DNA from: Sycobia sp. Sy_11
Lineage: Eukaryota; Arthropoda; Insecta; Hymenoptera; Epichrysomallidae
Direction of reading: 5' to 3'
NCBI GenBank assembly: GCA_018907035.1
Contig: JACCIC010000169.1
Coordinates: forward strand, 673,001-737,000
Length of the DNA stretch: 64,000 nt
The position numbers and the translations under genes are program-made. Each line of letters opens with the position of its first letter. The stretch's first letter is position 1. The notes beneath the pieces were generated by a model. It saw only the letters and a list, made by a program, of their open reading frames with translations. It had not been told where the DNA came from and did not search any database. Positions 36,310 through 49,492 of this stretch are shown here, in pieces.

Positions 36310-36430
36310 GTACGATCTTTGTCTATACTTTGTAGCCTTGATGAAGGAAAACTGAGATTTCGGAAATGCTTGCAACAAATAATTTTTGAATGAGATCCTG
36401 TTTGACTTTTGTCCGTTGACTATCTATAGT
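36310..36430 (+). mobile_element. Relic of a second Penelope-like terminal repeat
   Basis: CCTTGATGAAGG...TTTCGGAAATGC at 36336-36370 has the form of the CTGATGAAG...CGAAACG hammerhead-type core found in Penelope-like elements of other animals. A tail resembling those elements' ends follows (CAACAAATAATTTTTGAA and TTTTGTCC). It differs from the family at 19-63 kb. No coding part remains. Confidence 0.45.
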
Positions 36431-36434
36431 GAAT

Positions 36435-37070
36435 ATTTTATAGAATTTTATAAATATTTGGTCATCCTGCCTCAAAAATGAGAAAAAATTAGCGTCAACT
36501 TAAAAAAAGAATGAGTATTTTTGTATGTCCTCATGTTACTGACCACAAGTTGGAAAGATACCTCGCCAAAATCTGATCAGGCATCTTTTTATTTTATATT
36601 ATTAATGTAGATATGTATCCAATAACTGTTCTTTTTTACTAGTCATTATTCATTATTATAAGCAGATACTCAACAGCGTTTCCTTTAGCTATGAATAAAT
36701 TGTCCATAGTCCGGATAATGTTCAATCCGAGTACAATATCCAATTTTTGGTATAGCCATGGTGCCGATATCTAACAGGATGAGAGAGTTTATAAATATAG
36801 AAAAGCTATATATAGTTAATTAATTATTATAAGTATTCGCGAAAATTGAAATGTAGTGTCGATTAAGCTATAGAATAGTAATAAATATCTCAAAGTTGTT
36901 GAAGAGAAATTTTTATATAGAAAAAATCTCAAGCCCTGAGTAGTAAACTGAAAGTTTCACATTGGTATATATGAAGTTCTACTATATATTGTTGGTCGAA
37001 TATCAGTATATAACTCGGGGCTAGCAACGAAGAATGGAAAAGTTGCAATTACCTATCCATTTTATTAAAT
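36435..37070. other. AT-rich DNA, nothing recognised
   Basis: No gene. It may include more of the element at 36310, but no motif supports that. Confidence 0.5.
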
Positions 37071-37071
<1 letters not shown>

Positions 37072-37138
<67 letters not shown>

Positions 37139-37140
37139 CG
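37072..37140. repeat. (TG)n-(CG)n compound microsatellite
   Basis: About 29 TG units pass directly into five CG units. Confidence 0.97.
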
Positions 37141-37369
37141 AGATCAATTCCATACAAGAGAACCACAGTTGCCTTATATATCAATAACATATTACAAGAT
37201 CAAGGGTTAGAATAAAGAAGAGCTGCAATCGCAGTGGGTCACTGACTCTTGTCTGTGCTCGGTAACTATAGGTATAGTATACGTTTGGCCGGTCTCTACG
37301 GTCGCGTATGCTTGCGATCCTGAAAACCTCCCTACCTTAGGTTCCCAAAAGTAACGTACGGCATATATT

Positions 37370-37374
<5 letters not shown>

Positions 37375-37423
<49 letters not shown>
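37375..37423. repeat. (TA)n microsatellite
   Basis: About 24 TA units. Confidence 0.97.
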
Positions 37424-37424
<1 letters not shown>

Positions 37425-37425
<1 letters not shown>

Positions 37426-39580
37426 GTATAACATCTATCTATCTATTCGGCCAATCAGAAGAATTGTTTTTCCTTCGTGGCTTTATGGTCAGCTTATGGC
37501 AGTTGGCGTTTTATTGGAATGTATTATAGTATGCAAATGTTATATATATAGTATAAGCATCGATGTTCGATTGAAAAAATTATAATGTGCTTTTTTAGAT
37601 CCTCGGAACGAGCTTACAGCTTACACGTCTTGGAAACTTATCTTATAGAATGCCAAGGAAGCGCTTTTAAAAGAAAATGTTGAATTCTTTCCTAATAATA
37701 CAAGTCTGCTGTAAAGTTTCAGAAGTCAAGTCATGTAATGGCGGCGATAACAATGACAATCGTATTTTTGAAAGCAGATCAATCTCTAAGAAGATCTTGG
37801 ACTGAAACTTTTTTTAACTTTCTTCCGAAATCTCTACACCTAGCATTATATTTATAAATAAGTTTCAATTATTGCAAAGGAGAAAATGTAGCTATATTTA
37901 TCAGCACAAATCAAGTTTGTTGATTAAATTAGACCTTATAATTTATGATAATTGTAAAAATTGAAGGAATAGGTATTTAGATGGTATATTGTAAACTAAA
38001 AAATCTTGCTGTAGTAAAATCAATTAACATGATAAATGATATATTAATTCTGATAAAATTCATCTGAATTGATTATAAGTAAAAAACAAGTCGCTTTACG
38101 ATTATAAAATTACACTTTTTGATTTATTTACAATACATTTTTAATTCTACCACGAATATCATCGCCTTAATTATACAAAATGAAATCGAGAATCTTGAAG
38201 AGTATTTTGTATCATCCGTTGTTTCTTCGATTCACTTTAAAGAAACTTGCAAAGTAGGATAATGGATAGCGTATGGGGAATGGTATCGTATTGTATTTAC
38301 TGTCCCAACGCAACTTAAAGGAGGACACAGCAAAAGAAGCGAGAGAAAAAAGAAAACGAGATAAAGAACCGAATGAAAAAAAATTTAGAGACGCGTGGGA
38401 ATTCGTTGGCTAAAGTATCGCTATATGTAGATGCAAAGCATAAAAGAAACCCATTTGCGCGATTCCGTAAGGGACGGGCGGCGACGCAACGCCCTAACTC
38501 TAATTCACTCCTTTTTTCGCGATCCCGTTCAATCTCTCTGCCCCCTCCTCCCTTGCCGCTCGAACAGTTTTGCAAATCCTGTAATATTCAAACGTATATA
38601 GATTGAGTCGTTTGGAAGCATAGCTCTCATCAATCCATCAATTTATAATGGAACGCAAGGGAACGGTTTATTCTTTAACGGAAACCTTTCTACAACCAAT
38701 CTGTTCCGATCGCTACATATCAAGTTATAACTTTGAGAATGGATTATTCGTTCAATTTTTCAAGTCTTCTTGTAAAGAAGCTTTCGTAATTCGAAATTAA
38801 TATATTTATTGTTAAATGATTTTTTTATATTTAGAAAGGTCAAATAAAAATGTATTTATAAAGGTTTTCGATCATTTTTTATCTTAAATATCCATGCCCC
38901 TGGCGAAGAAATTGCTGCACGATTGAGATGGCAAAGGAAAGTAATACGATTTACGATTAGCGTCGAGAACGAACACAGGTCAATGTTACTATTTAATTTC
39001 TGCGGTGAAATACGAATATAACAATGCTAAGATTCTGCGAAAATTAGTGGAATGAGTCAGTCTTTCACATAAAACATTAAATGCGTTAGACTTCAAAATT
39101 TGCAAACGTGCTAGTTTTAGTTGGATGCGTCGATATGATTATAGATTTAATCGGTCTGACGACTAGGACGATGGAGATAGAACGGTGGAGAACTGCAGCT
39201 TCGAAAATCAAAGAATTCCAAAACAATATCAGAAAAAGCTAACATTATATATGCTTTCTTCATATTAGTCTTTCACTGAGCTTATCGTTAATTCATTTCT
39301 TGAATCTGATTTATTTTTCACAACAATCGCCGTACGACTAAGAACCAATAAAGTCGACCAGTTTAAATTCATTTAGAAGTTCTCTTTCGAGTTGGTAAAA
39401 AAAATCACTTTAATCCCGCTTTAAGTCGCTTTAAATCACCTCTTTAGAGTAATAGAGATTTTTTGATTATCGTTCATTTGTACGTTAACAGTCTTATACG
39501 AAATCACAACGGATTAATCATTCTTAAATTGAAACCGTACAATGAAACTAATCGGAACACGATTGATTTAGCGATTTAAT
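37425..39580. other. AT-rich DNA with a small GC-richer patch, no gene
   Basis: A purine-rich then GC-richer patch at 38320-38560 carries opposed frames of 77-86 codons with no motif. The remainder is AT-rich and featureless. Confidence 0.55.
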
Positions 39581-39639
39581 ATCGTGCCGAGTTCAAAGAA
39601 GCAAAGGCAGCGAATAATTTATTCATTAAAAGCTTGCGA

Positions 39640-40080
39640 AAGTTGTAATCCCCCCCTCCCCGATGAATTAGCGAGCCAATCACCGCGCGCGCTCGGCTCT
39701 ACCGCGGCTCCGACGACGACGACGAGCGGATCCGCGCGAAGTTTTGCCTCGATCAGCGCCGTTCGATACCTATATACATATAGATATAACGGGGCGCACC
39801 GCACCGAGCAATATATCTTCGGCAGATTAAAAGAACGCGCGCGCCCGCGCTGGGCTCCGAGGGGAAAAAAGGGACGTCGCGCCGTCGTCGCTAGATGGCA
39901 AGGAGTTTATATAGGAATGGGACGCCGCGCCGGTCCGCGCTACACTGTGTAGCGCCGCGCGTCCGTCGTCCCCGTGTCGCGAAACTCAATTTTCGCAGCC
40001 ATATTTCAGGGAAGCCGGGGCTGCGTCCTCGGGGCGGCTTCCCCCTGCCCCGCCACGAGCGAAGGCTCCAAATCTAACAG
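39640..40080. other. GC-rich, CpG-dense island
   Basis: Sharp-edged CpG-rich block. A 122-codon plus frame (39584-39952) begins in AT-rich DNA and becomes Arg/Ala/Pro/Thr-rich inside the island. With no motif and opposed frames present, it is treated as compositional. Confidence 0.5.
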
Positions 40081-40539
40081 ATACATCTAGATAAATGCGG
40101 CGAAACGTGCCAGAGACTGGGTCCCCACGCCTCGTTCGGCGTATATATACACACAGACACACATTGAGATTCCTGACCGGACTGACCTCTCGATCCTCCT
40201 CTCCTACTCTCTGGTTGACATGTATACACGTGTATATATAGCTCTACAGAAAATCGCTCCGTGAAATTCCTAGCAGTCCGAAGCAATACAAAATACTAGA
40301 CACAAGTTCGATGTATGTGTATGTGGACTCGGATGTAAATTATCATAGCTCTTCGGCTGGAAAAAGATTAAAAATCGGAGATTTGGAAACGCGTAGACTT
40401 TCTTTGGAGCTTAAAAACAAAGTTAACGAAGTCTAGTCTCTCCGAATTTTAGAATTATAATTTACAAAGGCATATTTTAGTTAGAAAATCTGTTTATATT
40501 TACTACATATAAAGGAATTGGGCAAAACTCTATTTCTGG

Positions 40540-41240
40540 CCTCTGGTAATCAAAGTGAGGAAGTAATAATTAGAAATTTCAAATAGTTACTTTTGACTAA
40601 TTATTACTTTTAATTAGCAATTACAAACCATTTGAATTAACCATTGGTATTTTTAATTAATAATGTAACACAGTATTAATTGACCATTACTTATAATTAT
40701 AATAGTGGTAGGAAATGTTTTATTTTTAAAGTTTGAATAGTTTAATTAAATTAAAGTATGTTCATTGCTTATATATTAATTTCATTCAATTAGAAATAAA
40801 TTAAATTAAATTAATTCGAATTAAAATAATTAAAATAATATTTCATTGGTTTTATTTAATTAAATCAAATTAATTGATTTGCAAATAATATAATTATTTT
40901 AAATTTTTCAGTCACTACAAGTAATAGTTCATTTAATTATGTTTTCTTCTCAATTAACAATAATGATTAATTCAATTTTTTTTTTAATTACTAAATACAA
41001 GAAATAGTTAATTAAATTTATATTTAATTATTAATGGAAAATTAATCTAATAAAGATACTTTCTCGCAAAAGAGAATCTGTCTATAAATTTATGTAATTC
41101 TTATTTGTATTCCTAGTTTTTTGTGCTTTAATTATTTTATTATTTATTTAATAATTTTATTTTATTGATTTAATTTATTTGTTTAATTTATTTTGATTAT
41201 TTTACTTAATATTCTTATTCGTATTTCTAGTTTTTTACTC
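40540..41240. other. TTAATT/AATTAA-rich low-complexity block
   Basis: About 700 bases almost entirely built from TAATTA, ATTAAT, AATTAAAT and related words, denser than the AT-rich background. Many are homeodomain-type TAATTA cores. It could be a cluster of binding sites or just slippage-generated simple DNA. Confidence 0.5.
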
Positions 41241-41244
41241 AGTT

Positions 41245-42590
41245 TTCATTTACAGTTGCTTGTTAGAGAAATCATAAATTTTCTAGGGGATGTCGGAGCA
41301 AAATTGACGATCATAATACAAAGTAGACTTTTCTCGCTTAAACAAATTTAAAGTATAGTGGATGGCAAATTACTGTTGAGCGAGGTAGTTGTGACCAAAA
41401 AAAAAAAAAAAAAAATTGATGCCGTTACAATTTATGCTAAACGAAAATTCGACCGTAAAGTTATAAAATACGATGTGAAGCGGTGACGCCATTTCACTAC
41501 TGACGTGGCAACTACTTTGATATGCCCTTAAAGAAAAAGAAACAAATCAAAAAGTAATTAGAAATTTAAATCCAAGTGTTTTTTGTCTTATAATCTTGTT
41601 CAGAAATATGTATGCGATCATGGAAGTCGTTGCAGCGAACGTATTTTTTAAACGATTTTCTTTTTATCTATAGCTTTAAAACAGTATTTTTAATATCTAC
41701 TAATTGATATTTGTACATCTTATGTATTCTAATCAATTTCATTATTAATGATTATTTTAATGAATTGCGCTTTTAAAGTTTACCAATAGATACAAATAGA
41801 TTTTTTTTTATCGTAAAACTTCTTGGATTGCTAAGAAATATCTTAAGCAATAAATTAATTTGAAATTACGCAGTACTTGGAAGATCCATTCGACCTTATT
41901 GTTGTCTCGGTAATTTTTAACACTGTCACCAATTCAGAGACGGTGGTTATACCTCTTAGTTGTTTTTTCTACTTTTATTTTTTACGGACACGCGTAAAAT
42001 AACGATTAGTATTTTCCAGGTTATAATTTTGTGAGTAGTTTGATACTTGTTACATTTTAATTTTAATTTTCAAAAAAGAACTGAAAGAGAAAGGAAGAAA
42101 TTAAAAAGCTAACTCAACTATTCAATACAGCAATAGAAAATCTACGGTATTTTATATATATAGGTTGGCGATGTTCTACAAGTTGAACAAAGAAATCTAC
42201 TTTTTTGGACTTGTACATTTTTAAAAACTATATAGTATATAATAACAGTATATGTTATTGTTTTTTTACTGCTCTTTGAATGGCAAGATTGATGAACATT
42301 TTTTTATGTATATTTATTCATTAAAACATTCATGCACCTTCTGTCAGAAATATATACAGCTTCGGAACAAAATAGAATTTTATAAAAACGAAGCATATTA
42401 TATTCAGAAAAAAACAGCAAGATGAATATTTATTCGACTGCGGAAAAGTTGAAAATCGATGAAAGACTACAGTTTCTTTCTACATTTTTCAGGATGTTTT
42501 TTTTAATGTTCGGAGATACGTATATAAACGTCACTTTTTATTATTTGCCTTACTTTCGCACCCCACTATATACACAGGTATAGGGAAAAC
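41245..42590. other. AT-rich DNA, nothing recognised
   Basis: Contains an A17-type run at 41398-41415. No coding signal. Confidence 0.6.
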
Positions 42591-42599
42591 AAGGAATAA

Positions 42600-42961
42600 T
42601 AATCCGCGAGTCAACTGCGCGAGTTTGGGAAATTTGAATTTTCGGCAAACAAACGGGAGGGCGGGGTCGGGGGAGACGCAGCGAGGTTGGAGAAAGGTGT
42701 GGGGGGGGGGGTTAGAACAGCTACTAGCTAGTACGCACTAGTGCTGTACACTGGAAAGGGGCATCGTCAAAGAGCCGTCGCGCGCCCGCGCGCGCCGCGT
42801 CGAAACGTCGCCGTAAAAAGTTTATCAGCTCGTTATACGTATATACGGGGCGGGAGAAGGGCCGGGGGGGACGGCGCGGCTATATAAACAATACAGCTGC
42901 AGAGCTCGTCGCTTACATGGCAATTCTATAGCCGCTAACTTTTTCGGTAATTGAATAACGA

Positions 42962-42995
<34 letters not shown>

Positions 42996-43210
42996 GCGCC
43001 CCCCCCCCCACATACACACACGCACTTCTATGTACAGTTGCCCCTGTTAGATGCGGTTCGTCGCCTCGTCGTAGCTGGTATACACCCGGGGAGAATTCGA
43101 CTCTTTGTTGTTTTTTTTCCTAACACGCCAGACTGCGGCCAATTTTTTCCGACGACGGCAACGGCAAACGGAAATAAACCCTCCTGGATAATAAAATGTT
43201 GCTGCCTATT
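42600..43210. other. GC-rich island with G- and C-runs and a TATA-like site
   Basis: G-rich at 42655-42715 (including a run of about ten G), CpG-dense at 42770-42890, TATATAAA at 42881-42888, (TC)n at 42962-42995, and a run of about 12 C at 42998-43009. This has the texture of a promoter, but the following 190-codon frame (42951-43523) starts inside the repeats and shows no domain. Confidence 0.45.
42881..42888 (+). promoter_or_regulatory. Possible TATA box in a CpG-rich island
   Basis: TATATAAA directly follows a GC-rich stretch. No transcript or coding region can be tied to it. Confidence 0.25.
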
Positions 43211-43219
43211 ATTCGGAGC

Positions 43220-45690
43220 TATATCGAGACTCTCCAATGCTATATATTATATAGAGAGGCGAAAATATTGGCTCGATTCGGGGATTAAATCCATATTTTC
43301 TCCTTTGGACACGAGTGTTTATTTTGTGTGTGTGTGTGCGTGCGTGTATTTTTATATTTATGTCGCATTCGTAGACTATGCGTGTGTTAAGTTCATTAAG
43401 CAGGAAGTTCTACTGTCAGTTTTTATTCTATATAAAGTAATACTGTTCTTCTTTTTAAATGAAATAGCCAAAATTTCATGCGTTGTGCGAGAAATTGGCC
43501 AAAACATTTTGTTTTACAAATAATTAATCATGGTAGATATAAATTTTTTATGAACTATTTAAAGTGTCTTAATTCAAATGACTCGTCTGGCTCGTGTCGA
43601 CTGTCTTTTATTTCAACACTGCTTCATCTCATCGCAAATATTTATCTTTGTAATTCTGAATTAACAAAAACTGGAGCATTATATATATATAGACAATATC
43701 TGTATCAGATCCAAGCGTTTAGTACTCAATGAAAATAAATAGCTCTTACGTATAATTTAATAGAACTGCAAGTTTGAAATGAATATCGACTACGATATAT
43801 AGGGACTGCGGTATTTATGTGCAAAGTGAGTACTATGACACATTTAACGTCTTGACTACTATTTTACGGCTTAATTGCGAATAGTTATAGCAGCTATTGC
43901 GCGACAGCTTTTGGCAATTAACTTAGAGGATAACTACACGCGATATGCAACTAGAGTGTAATAGAAAATAAATATTATTCGGAGAATCATAACAAAATTC
44001 GAAATTCGAATTCAAAAGCTGTATCTCGTTTCATTCATAAGCAAAAAGAAAAAAGAAAATTTCAATTAATTAGAGAACAACGACAAGGATTTTTACAGTA
44101 GAACAAATAACGTATTCATATTTCTTAGCCTTTAAAAAAGAATAAATGAAATTTTAACTTCTCCGGTAATTTAACTTGGTTCAACTTATCGATAAATTTG
44201 CATGAAATAATAAAGCTTATATTAAATAATTAATGAAATATTAAATAATTGAATTGTTCAAGTATTAAAATTCTCGTTGAAGCCAACGTTACACAGTATG
44301 GCGACAAAGAAGGCAATGCATACACACTACGATCTTTACATTTATAATATATTCTTTACGATTAAAATAAGATTTATTTAGCTTAAAATTGTATGGTTAA
44401 ACATAAATAAATTTTTCAACTAATTTTTATTTTTTACCTGTAAAATATATTTTTTTAATCGCCCAGCTACGTATATATGAAGTATTCTTTCAATATTTAT
44501 TTATAGCGTATTGGCGTGTATATGCGCTTTTATCATTGCGTTCGATAATTCAATATTGTTTAATAGTCTATTATTTTTTTATTCGGGTTTTATTTGTCGC
44601 TCTAATGAACTCATAAGCGTAACTGTACATAATGAAAAATATACATTGGTATTTATTTTTCATTTTCGTTGACAATCACGTCACATTGATTTCAATAATT
44701 GGTTGCTTTTATAGTATACAAATTGCCAATTAAATAATAAATATGTATAATAAAGGAAGTTTTAATAAATTTGACTATATTTCAGAAAAGTATCCACGTA
44801 TGCTTTTGTTGGAAATTTGTGTACTTATGTTTTTTGAACAGCTGATTATTGATGTGAATGATGAAAATACGCATCGTTTTTGATTTATAAATTTTTTTGG
44901 TACAAGCGATATTTCTGGAGAACAATTCAAGAATTCCGTTTCGGATTCCAATGATCGGTAGCTTGCGACTGTACTTCCGATAAGTACTGATCACCGATTT
45001 TGATATTTATGTTTTTTAGCGTGCTGATAAGAATAAAATAGATCTATTTCAATCACATCTGTATAGCATTTGCGTGAAGTATTTTTTGAAGAAAACCACA
45101 TCGATATTTCTATTTTATTCTGTAAATTTTTTTTCTATAATAAGTTTTGCCTGGATAAATTGTGTAGGTATGTATAAAGAGCTTCTGATTTACAATAATG
45201 AATCCACGTCAGCCACGTATCGCCGATGCTGTAGGAGATTTCGTCGTAGAATTTTTTTCCAAAACCATTACTTGCACCGAAAAAAGATAACATTATATTT
45301 TTTTCAAGATAAATTCGAAAAGTATGATTTTTATGTTCTCTTTTTTTAGATTTCGCTATGAAGTTTGACTTTTCGCCATGAGAACATAATAACATAATCT
45401 GCTATAACACCATTTCCCCAAGAAAACATAAGTATGCAATGTGTCGGTACTTTTTGGAACTTGAAGAAAGTGAAAAAGGAAAAATGCGAAGCGATTGTCT
45501 TCTCGTCTATCTGAAACGGTTAATTAAACTATATGAGAATACGATCGAAGGACAAATCAACGTCATTTCCGGTGCTTTTTCATTCTGCCTTTTTCTTTGA
45601 TACTTATAAATTATTGTCAAACGACCCGATACACATACGGTTTTCACATATAAGGCAGTGCCCTATACACGTATCTGATACGTATATCTT
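43220..45690. other. AT-rich DNA, no gene called
   Basis: A short (TG)n lies at 43326-43346. The frames at 45074-45349 (91 codons, plus) and 45135-45395 (86 codons, minus) overlap on opposite strands and lack motifs. Confidence 0.55.
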
Positions 45691-45699
45691 CCAGTTCTA

Positions 45700-46275
45700 C
45701 GGGCTTTTCGCCCATCTTGTTCCCCCTCTTTGTCCCAGTTTCCGATGAACGGTCCGTCGCTAGTTCGCCCCATCACGCGCTCCTCCTTATAAGCGATGCC
45801 TTAATTCGAGAAAGTGCCCCGGCCTTTTGCGCCCCCGCGCGCGCGCGCGCGCGCCTTCGTGCCCGACTCCGTTGACGAAGCACTTCGGGGCGCCCGCGCC
45901 ACGCCGGCCAACCGTCTCCCCATTTCGCTCCGGCCCGCGGGACGTGCGGGCAGCAGCACATCGCTTTCGGTCTTTGACTTTCCGTGTGTGTGCGTCTGCG
46001 TGTGCGTGTTCGTCCGCTGCAGAGAGCTGCGCATTTCCGCTGATGCTGCAGCTCTCCACCCCCGTCCCCCCTGCTCCTTCCATCGCCGCAGTACCCGATC
46101 GTTGCTTCTCTATCTGTCCTAATGTTTTTGTTTTGGATTTTGATGCTTCCTCTCTCTCTTTTTTCTGCCCGCTGGTTATTGCGCGCTAGAAGAAACGCCG
46201 GCAACAGTGCGCAGACGTAGACGAAGAGAAAGACGAAGAGAAGGCGCTTCTCTGTCTTTGCCACCAGTGAAATTC
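45700..46275. other. GC-rich, CpG-dense island
   Basis: Contains (GC)n at 45836-45854 and a TGTGTGCGTCTGCG patch near 45984. Frames of 77-163 codons exist in several frames on both strands over the same bases; the longest (45773-46264 minus) is Arg/Ala/Gly-rich without a domain. Confidence 0.5.
45836..45854. repeat. (GC)n tract
   Basis: About nine alternating GC units inside the island; a Z-DNA-prone sequence. Confidence 0.93.
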
Positions 46276-46670
46276 GGTTCTCCTTCTCGCGTCCATTTGC
46301 ATTTTTGCCTATATGTATTTGCCTATGTGTTCTATTACTTTATTTCTGTTGCGTCGATATTCATAATACATACATATACGAGTTATTCAATAGCGAACAT
46401 TTTGAATACGGCCTTTAATATCGGTTATCGCGTAGCGCTTTATGCGGGAGCAAGTCATAAGAAATTTGATTTATTACTTTCGCGTATAAGAAAATATAGA
46501 CTACTTTTTTGCAACATTAATTTTACTCGTTCATTCGATCGATGCATATATTAATTAACGTTATAATGTTTTCTTATACTTTTAAACTTAACTGAAGATA
46601 ATTAATGTGTTACACATTATAGTTGAATGTTTTTATACATCAAGAGTATAGAAATTTTGTCGATATACAT

Positions 46671-46965
46671 AATTAAATAAATACATATTTTTATCAATCT
46701 CACAGCTTTTAATTATAATATATTATAATAAAATAATGAAAGTCAGACTGTCCTTGTTTATGATCACTTCCGAATAAACTGAAATAGAAATTACTACTAA
46801 ATATAAAATAAATTAGATTCAGAATAATAAAAATACTAAAAATAATAAAAATAAATTATATTCTATGTTAGCAAAGGGCAATCTAACTAGCTCCACCAGC
46901 TTAAATTTTAATTTTCCTTCGATGCCCAACGTTTCGAACCGCTACGGTTCATCTTCAAGTGAATG
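46671..46965 (+). mobile_element. Penelope terminal-repeat copy B
   Basis: Shares with copies D and E', in the same order, an AAATACATATTTTTATC start, AGTCAGACTGTCCTTG (46741), a GATCAC block, CTGAAATAGAAATTACTACTAA and TATATTCTATGTTAG. The ribozyme-like stem (46921-46960, read on minus) comes last. No coding sequence lies beside it, so it is a solo repeat or a heavily truncated copy. Confidence 0.8.
46921..46960 (-). ncRNA. Hammerhead-like stem-loop motif (copy B)
   Basis: On the minus strand: CTTGAAGATG, then stem AACCG-TAG-CGGTT, then CGAAACGTTG. The layout matches the core-plus-stem-II part of hammerhead motifs reported in Penelope-like elements, but the canonical CTGATGA is altered to GAAGATGA. 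Catalysis is therefore uncertain. Confidence 0.4.
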
Positions 46966-46999
46966 GGACTAAACTGATATACTTAATTACACGAATAAG

Positions 47000-47430
47000 G
47001 TATTCAAAAATATCGATTAAATATTCTATTATACACGATAACCACAAATGTGTGAATACAAAAAAATAGCCCCTTTTTCTAATATTTACTGAGCTATTCG
47101 ATAATTAGTAACTAGAAATGGATAATTTATATTTGATATTAAGAAATTATATTTGTTAGAAATGTTGAATTTTTTGATATATTTTAAAATTACAACAAAT
47201 TATTTTTATCAAATATCAAATAATGAATTAGTTTCGGCTTATTTATGTTTGAACGATTATATATATATATCAATATCAATATCAATGTAATAACTGCGAT
47301 ATACTTAGTTCGGTCGGTAAAGCAATCGATAGATATAGTTAATACCGGAGACGCTTGGGCTTCATCTCGTATATATACGTTTTCGGATAAAATGGCTTAA
47401 AATATTTTTTACGTTCCATTGATTCCGCCT
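47000..47430. other. AT-rich DNA with a short ATATCA repeat
   Basis: ATATCA in about three to four tandem units at 47267-47286. Otherwise nothing. Confidence 0.5.
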
Positions 47431-47439
47431 TATCGTTCA

Positions 47440-47800
47440 AGACCGGCAATTTATAACCCGCGTCACGCAGAAAATGCGCAGCGGCTCGTTTGCCATTATA
47501 AACGAATTATCGATTTCGAGGTCGCGGAGCGCGCGGCGTCGCGGGCGCGTGGGCGCGTGGGCGCGCGGAATTTTTCGCGCGAATCGGCACCGGATCTTCT
47601 TCCAATCTAAACCCAAACCGAATTTTCACTCGGATGGGCGATAAAAGAGCGCGCCTCCGAGTCCCGAGATACGTTTATATTTTTCGTATAAAGCAAATCC
47701 GATTCGAGCTCTCTGTCCGCCACCCCCCTCCCCTGCTCGCCCCACCTTCCATCTCTGACGACTGCCGCGACAATCGTTTCGCCGTCGGCGAACTGGCAGA
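47440..47800. other. GC-rich island
   Basis: CpG-dense at 47515-47590, with a GGGCGCGTGGGCGCGTGG short tandem at about 47545. Overlapping short frames only. Confidence 0.45.
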
Positions 47801-47889
47801 TTCGCCGTATATGGGGGAATCGCCTCTATACTCTCGAAGAGAATAGGGAAGAGAAACTGCCAAGTTTGCATTTGCAGCTTTTTTCTTTC

Positions 47890-49195
47890 CTCTATTCAAA
47901 GGTTATTCCTTAGTGTTGGTTTAAACTTGCGTACTTTTATCGCTCCTTTGACGTAAAAGCGAGTTTCAATAGTTAGCTTTTCGTTAGGAGAATATCAATT
48001 GCCTAGTTCTCACATGATTTGTACGGTTAAATTATTCATATTTTTTTTAAACGAGGTGAGGAAAATATACCAATGAGTAACTTACACTTTGTATTAAGAT
48101 TTGGAAAGGAAAAAATCGCGACTTTGATCATTTGACTCCCTACTTGTAAGCTTGAAGTATATGGTTTTCTTTTTTGTGGACGAATAGAAAACTTGGCAAT
48201 CACAATTTGATTATTATGTTTGAGGAAGAACAAAACGACGATTATCGATCGGAATATTAAAATTACGTGTATATATATAATGTATATAAATTACCTATAT
48301 ACCCTTCAATCAACTAGCCTCTTACTTAGGTTAAAAAGGAAGAAAATTAAGAAAGGTTTATTTGATCGCGAATTATTTTTAAAGCGATTTCAATTTTTAC
48401 GTAATGCACATAAGTATTTATAAAAACTACGAATGTTAAATAATGTTAAATAACTATGTACTGTCATTAAAAGTAAAATTATGTATTGAACCTCGAGTTT
48501 GGAACTATTGGTGTCGCTTTTCAGTAAAGTCAGGTACTGGTACACAAAATAATTTGTTTTTTCTTTAAATATTTTTTTTACATAAAAATATATTTTTTTA
48601 TCATTTATCAGATCCAAGATCATAATAGGTCGTTATTTGAGGATTCAAGCTTTTTGAAATTTGCCTAATATGGTCATGCAACACTTATATAATTATTTTT
48701 TAGCATATTATTGTTCAAAAATATTATTTTTAAAGGACTAAAATTTCAGAATCAGACAAGTTATTTGAAAATGACAATTCTACTTATGTTGACCATTGTA
48801 AAGTAATCTAACAAGATCGTAAAATCGATAAAAATATTTGTTAGTGTAACTTATTTAATCTTTCTTATATTTGCGTATCTATATTTTATTCTTAAATTTT
48901 GTATTAATCAAAAGGGTGCCGTGTTAAAAACTTTTAACCAATGTAACTCTATTTATCCCAATGCATATCGTAATTACACTGGGTAAAAACTTTTCAATAG
49001 TTACTTTCGCAGTTATAATACCAAGCTGAAAATATCCATAATTTTTGCGCGATCTGTAATTTACGCAGTTAACGAAATAAGCGAATTCTGGCACTTTATA
49101 TTTATTTTAGCCGAAAAATAAATTTTGATCTTTTTACAGTTATATAGAATTCTGTGAGAATTACTTTGCAAAGACACGCACATCATACTTATACT
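47890..49195. other. AT-rich DNA, nothing recognised
   Basis: Three small Lys/Ile/Phe-rich frames on both strands between 48036 and 48623. No motif. Confidence 0.55.
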
Positions 49196-49198
49196 GAG

Positions 49199-49204
49199 TG
49201 AGAT

Positions 49205-49273
<69 letters not shown>

Positions 49274-49279
49274 GAGAGC
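49199..49279. repeat. (GA)n microsatellite
   Basis: About 38 GA units with a few interruptions. A short CpG-rich patch (49280-49380) follows. Confidence 0.97.
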
Positions 49280-49492
49280 ACGTAGAGCGTTATCTGGAAG
49301 GGCGGTTTACGCGTGCGCGCTAGCGCACTCTTGTTTGGATAAGAGGGCGATGCGAGCTGAGCGTGGCGCGCGGAGCAAGTGGGCTTAGGGGAGGTGAAGG
49401 AGAATGTTAATAAGAATCGCCCGGACAGCCGCAAATTATCAGCGAGCGAACCCAAGAGCTCCCGAATCAAAAGCACTCCGGCCTCAAGTCCG

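Noticed and set aside
42951..43523. 190-codon frame after a TATA-like site
   Set aside because: It begins inside (TC)n and a C-run and ends in AT-rich hydrophobic sequence; no motif.
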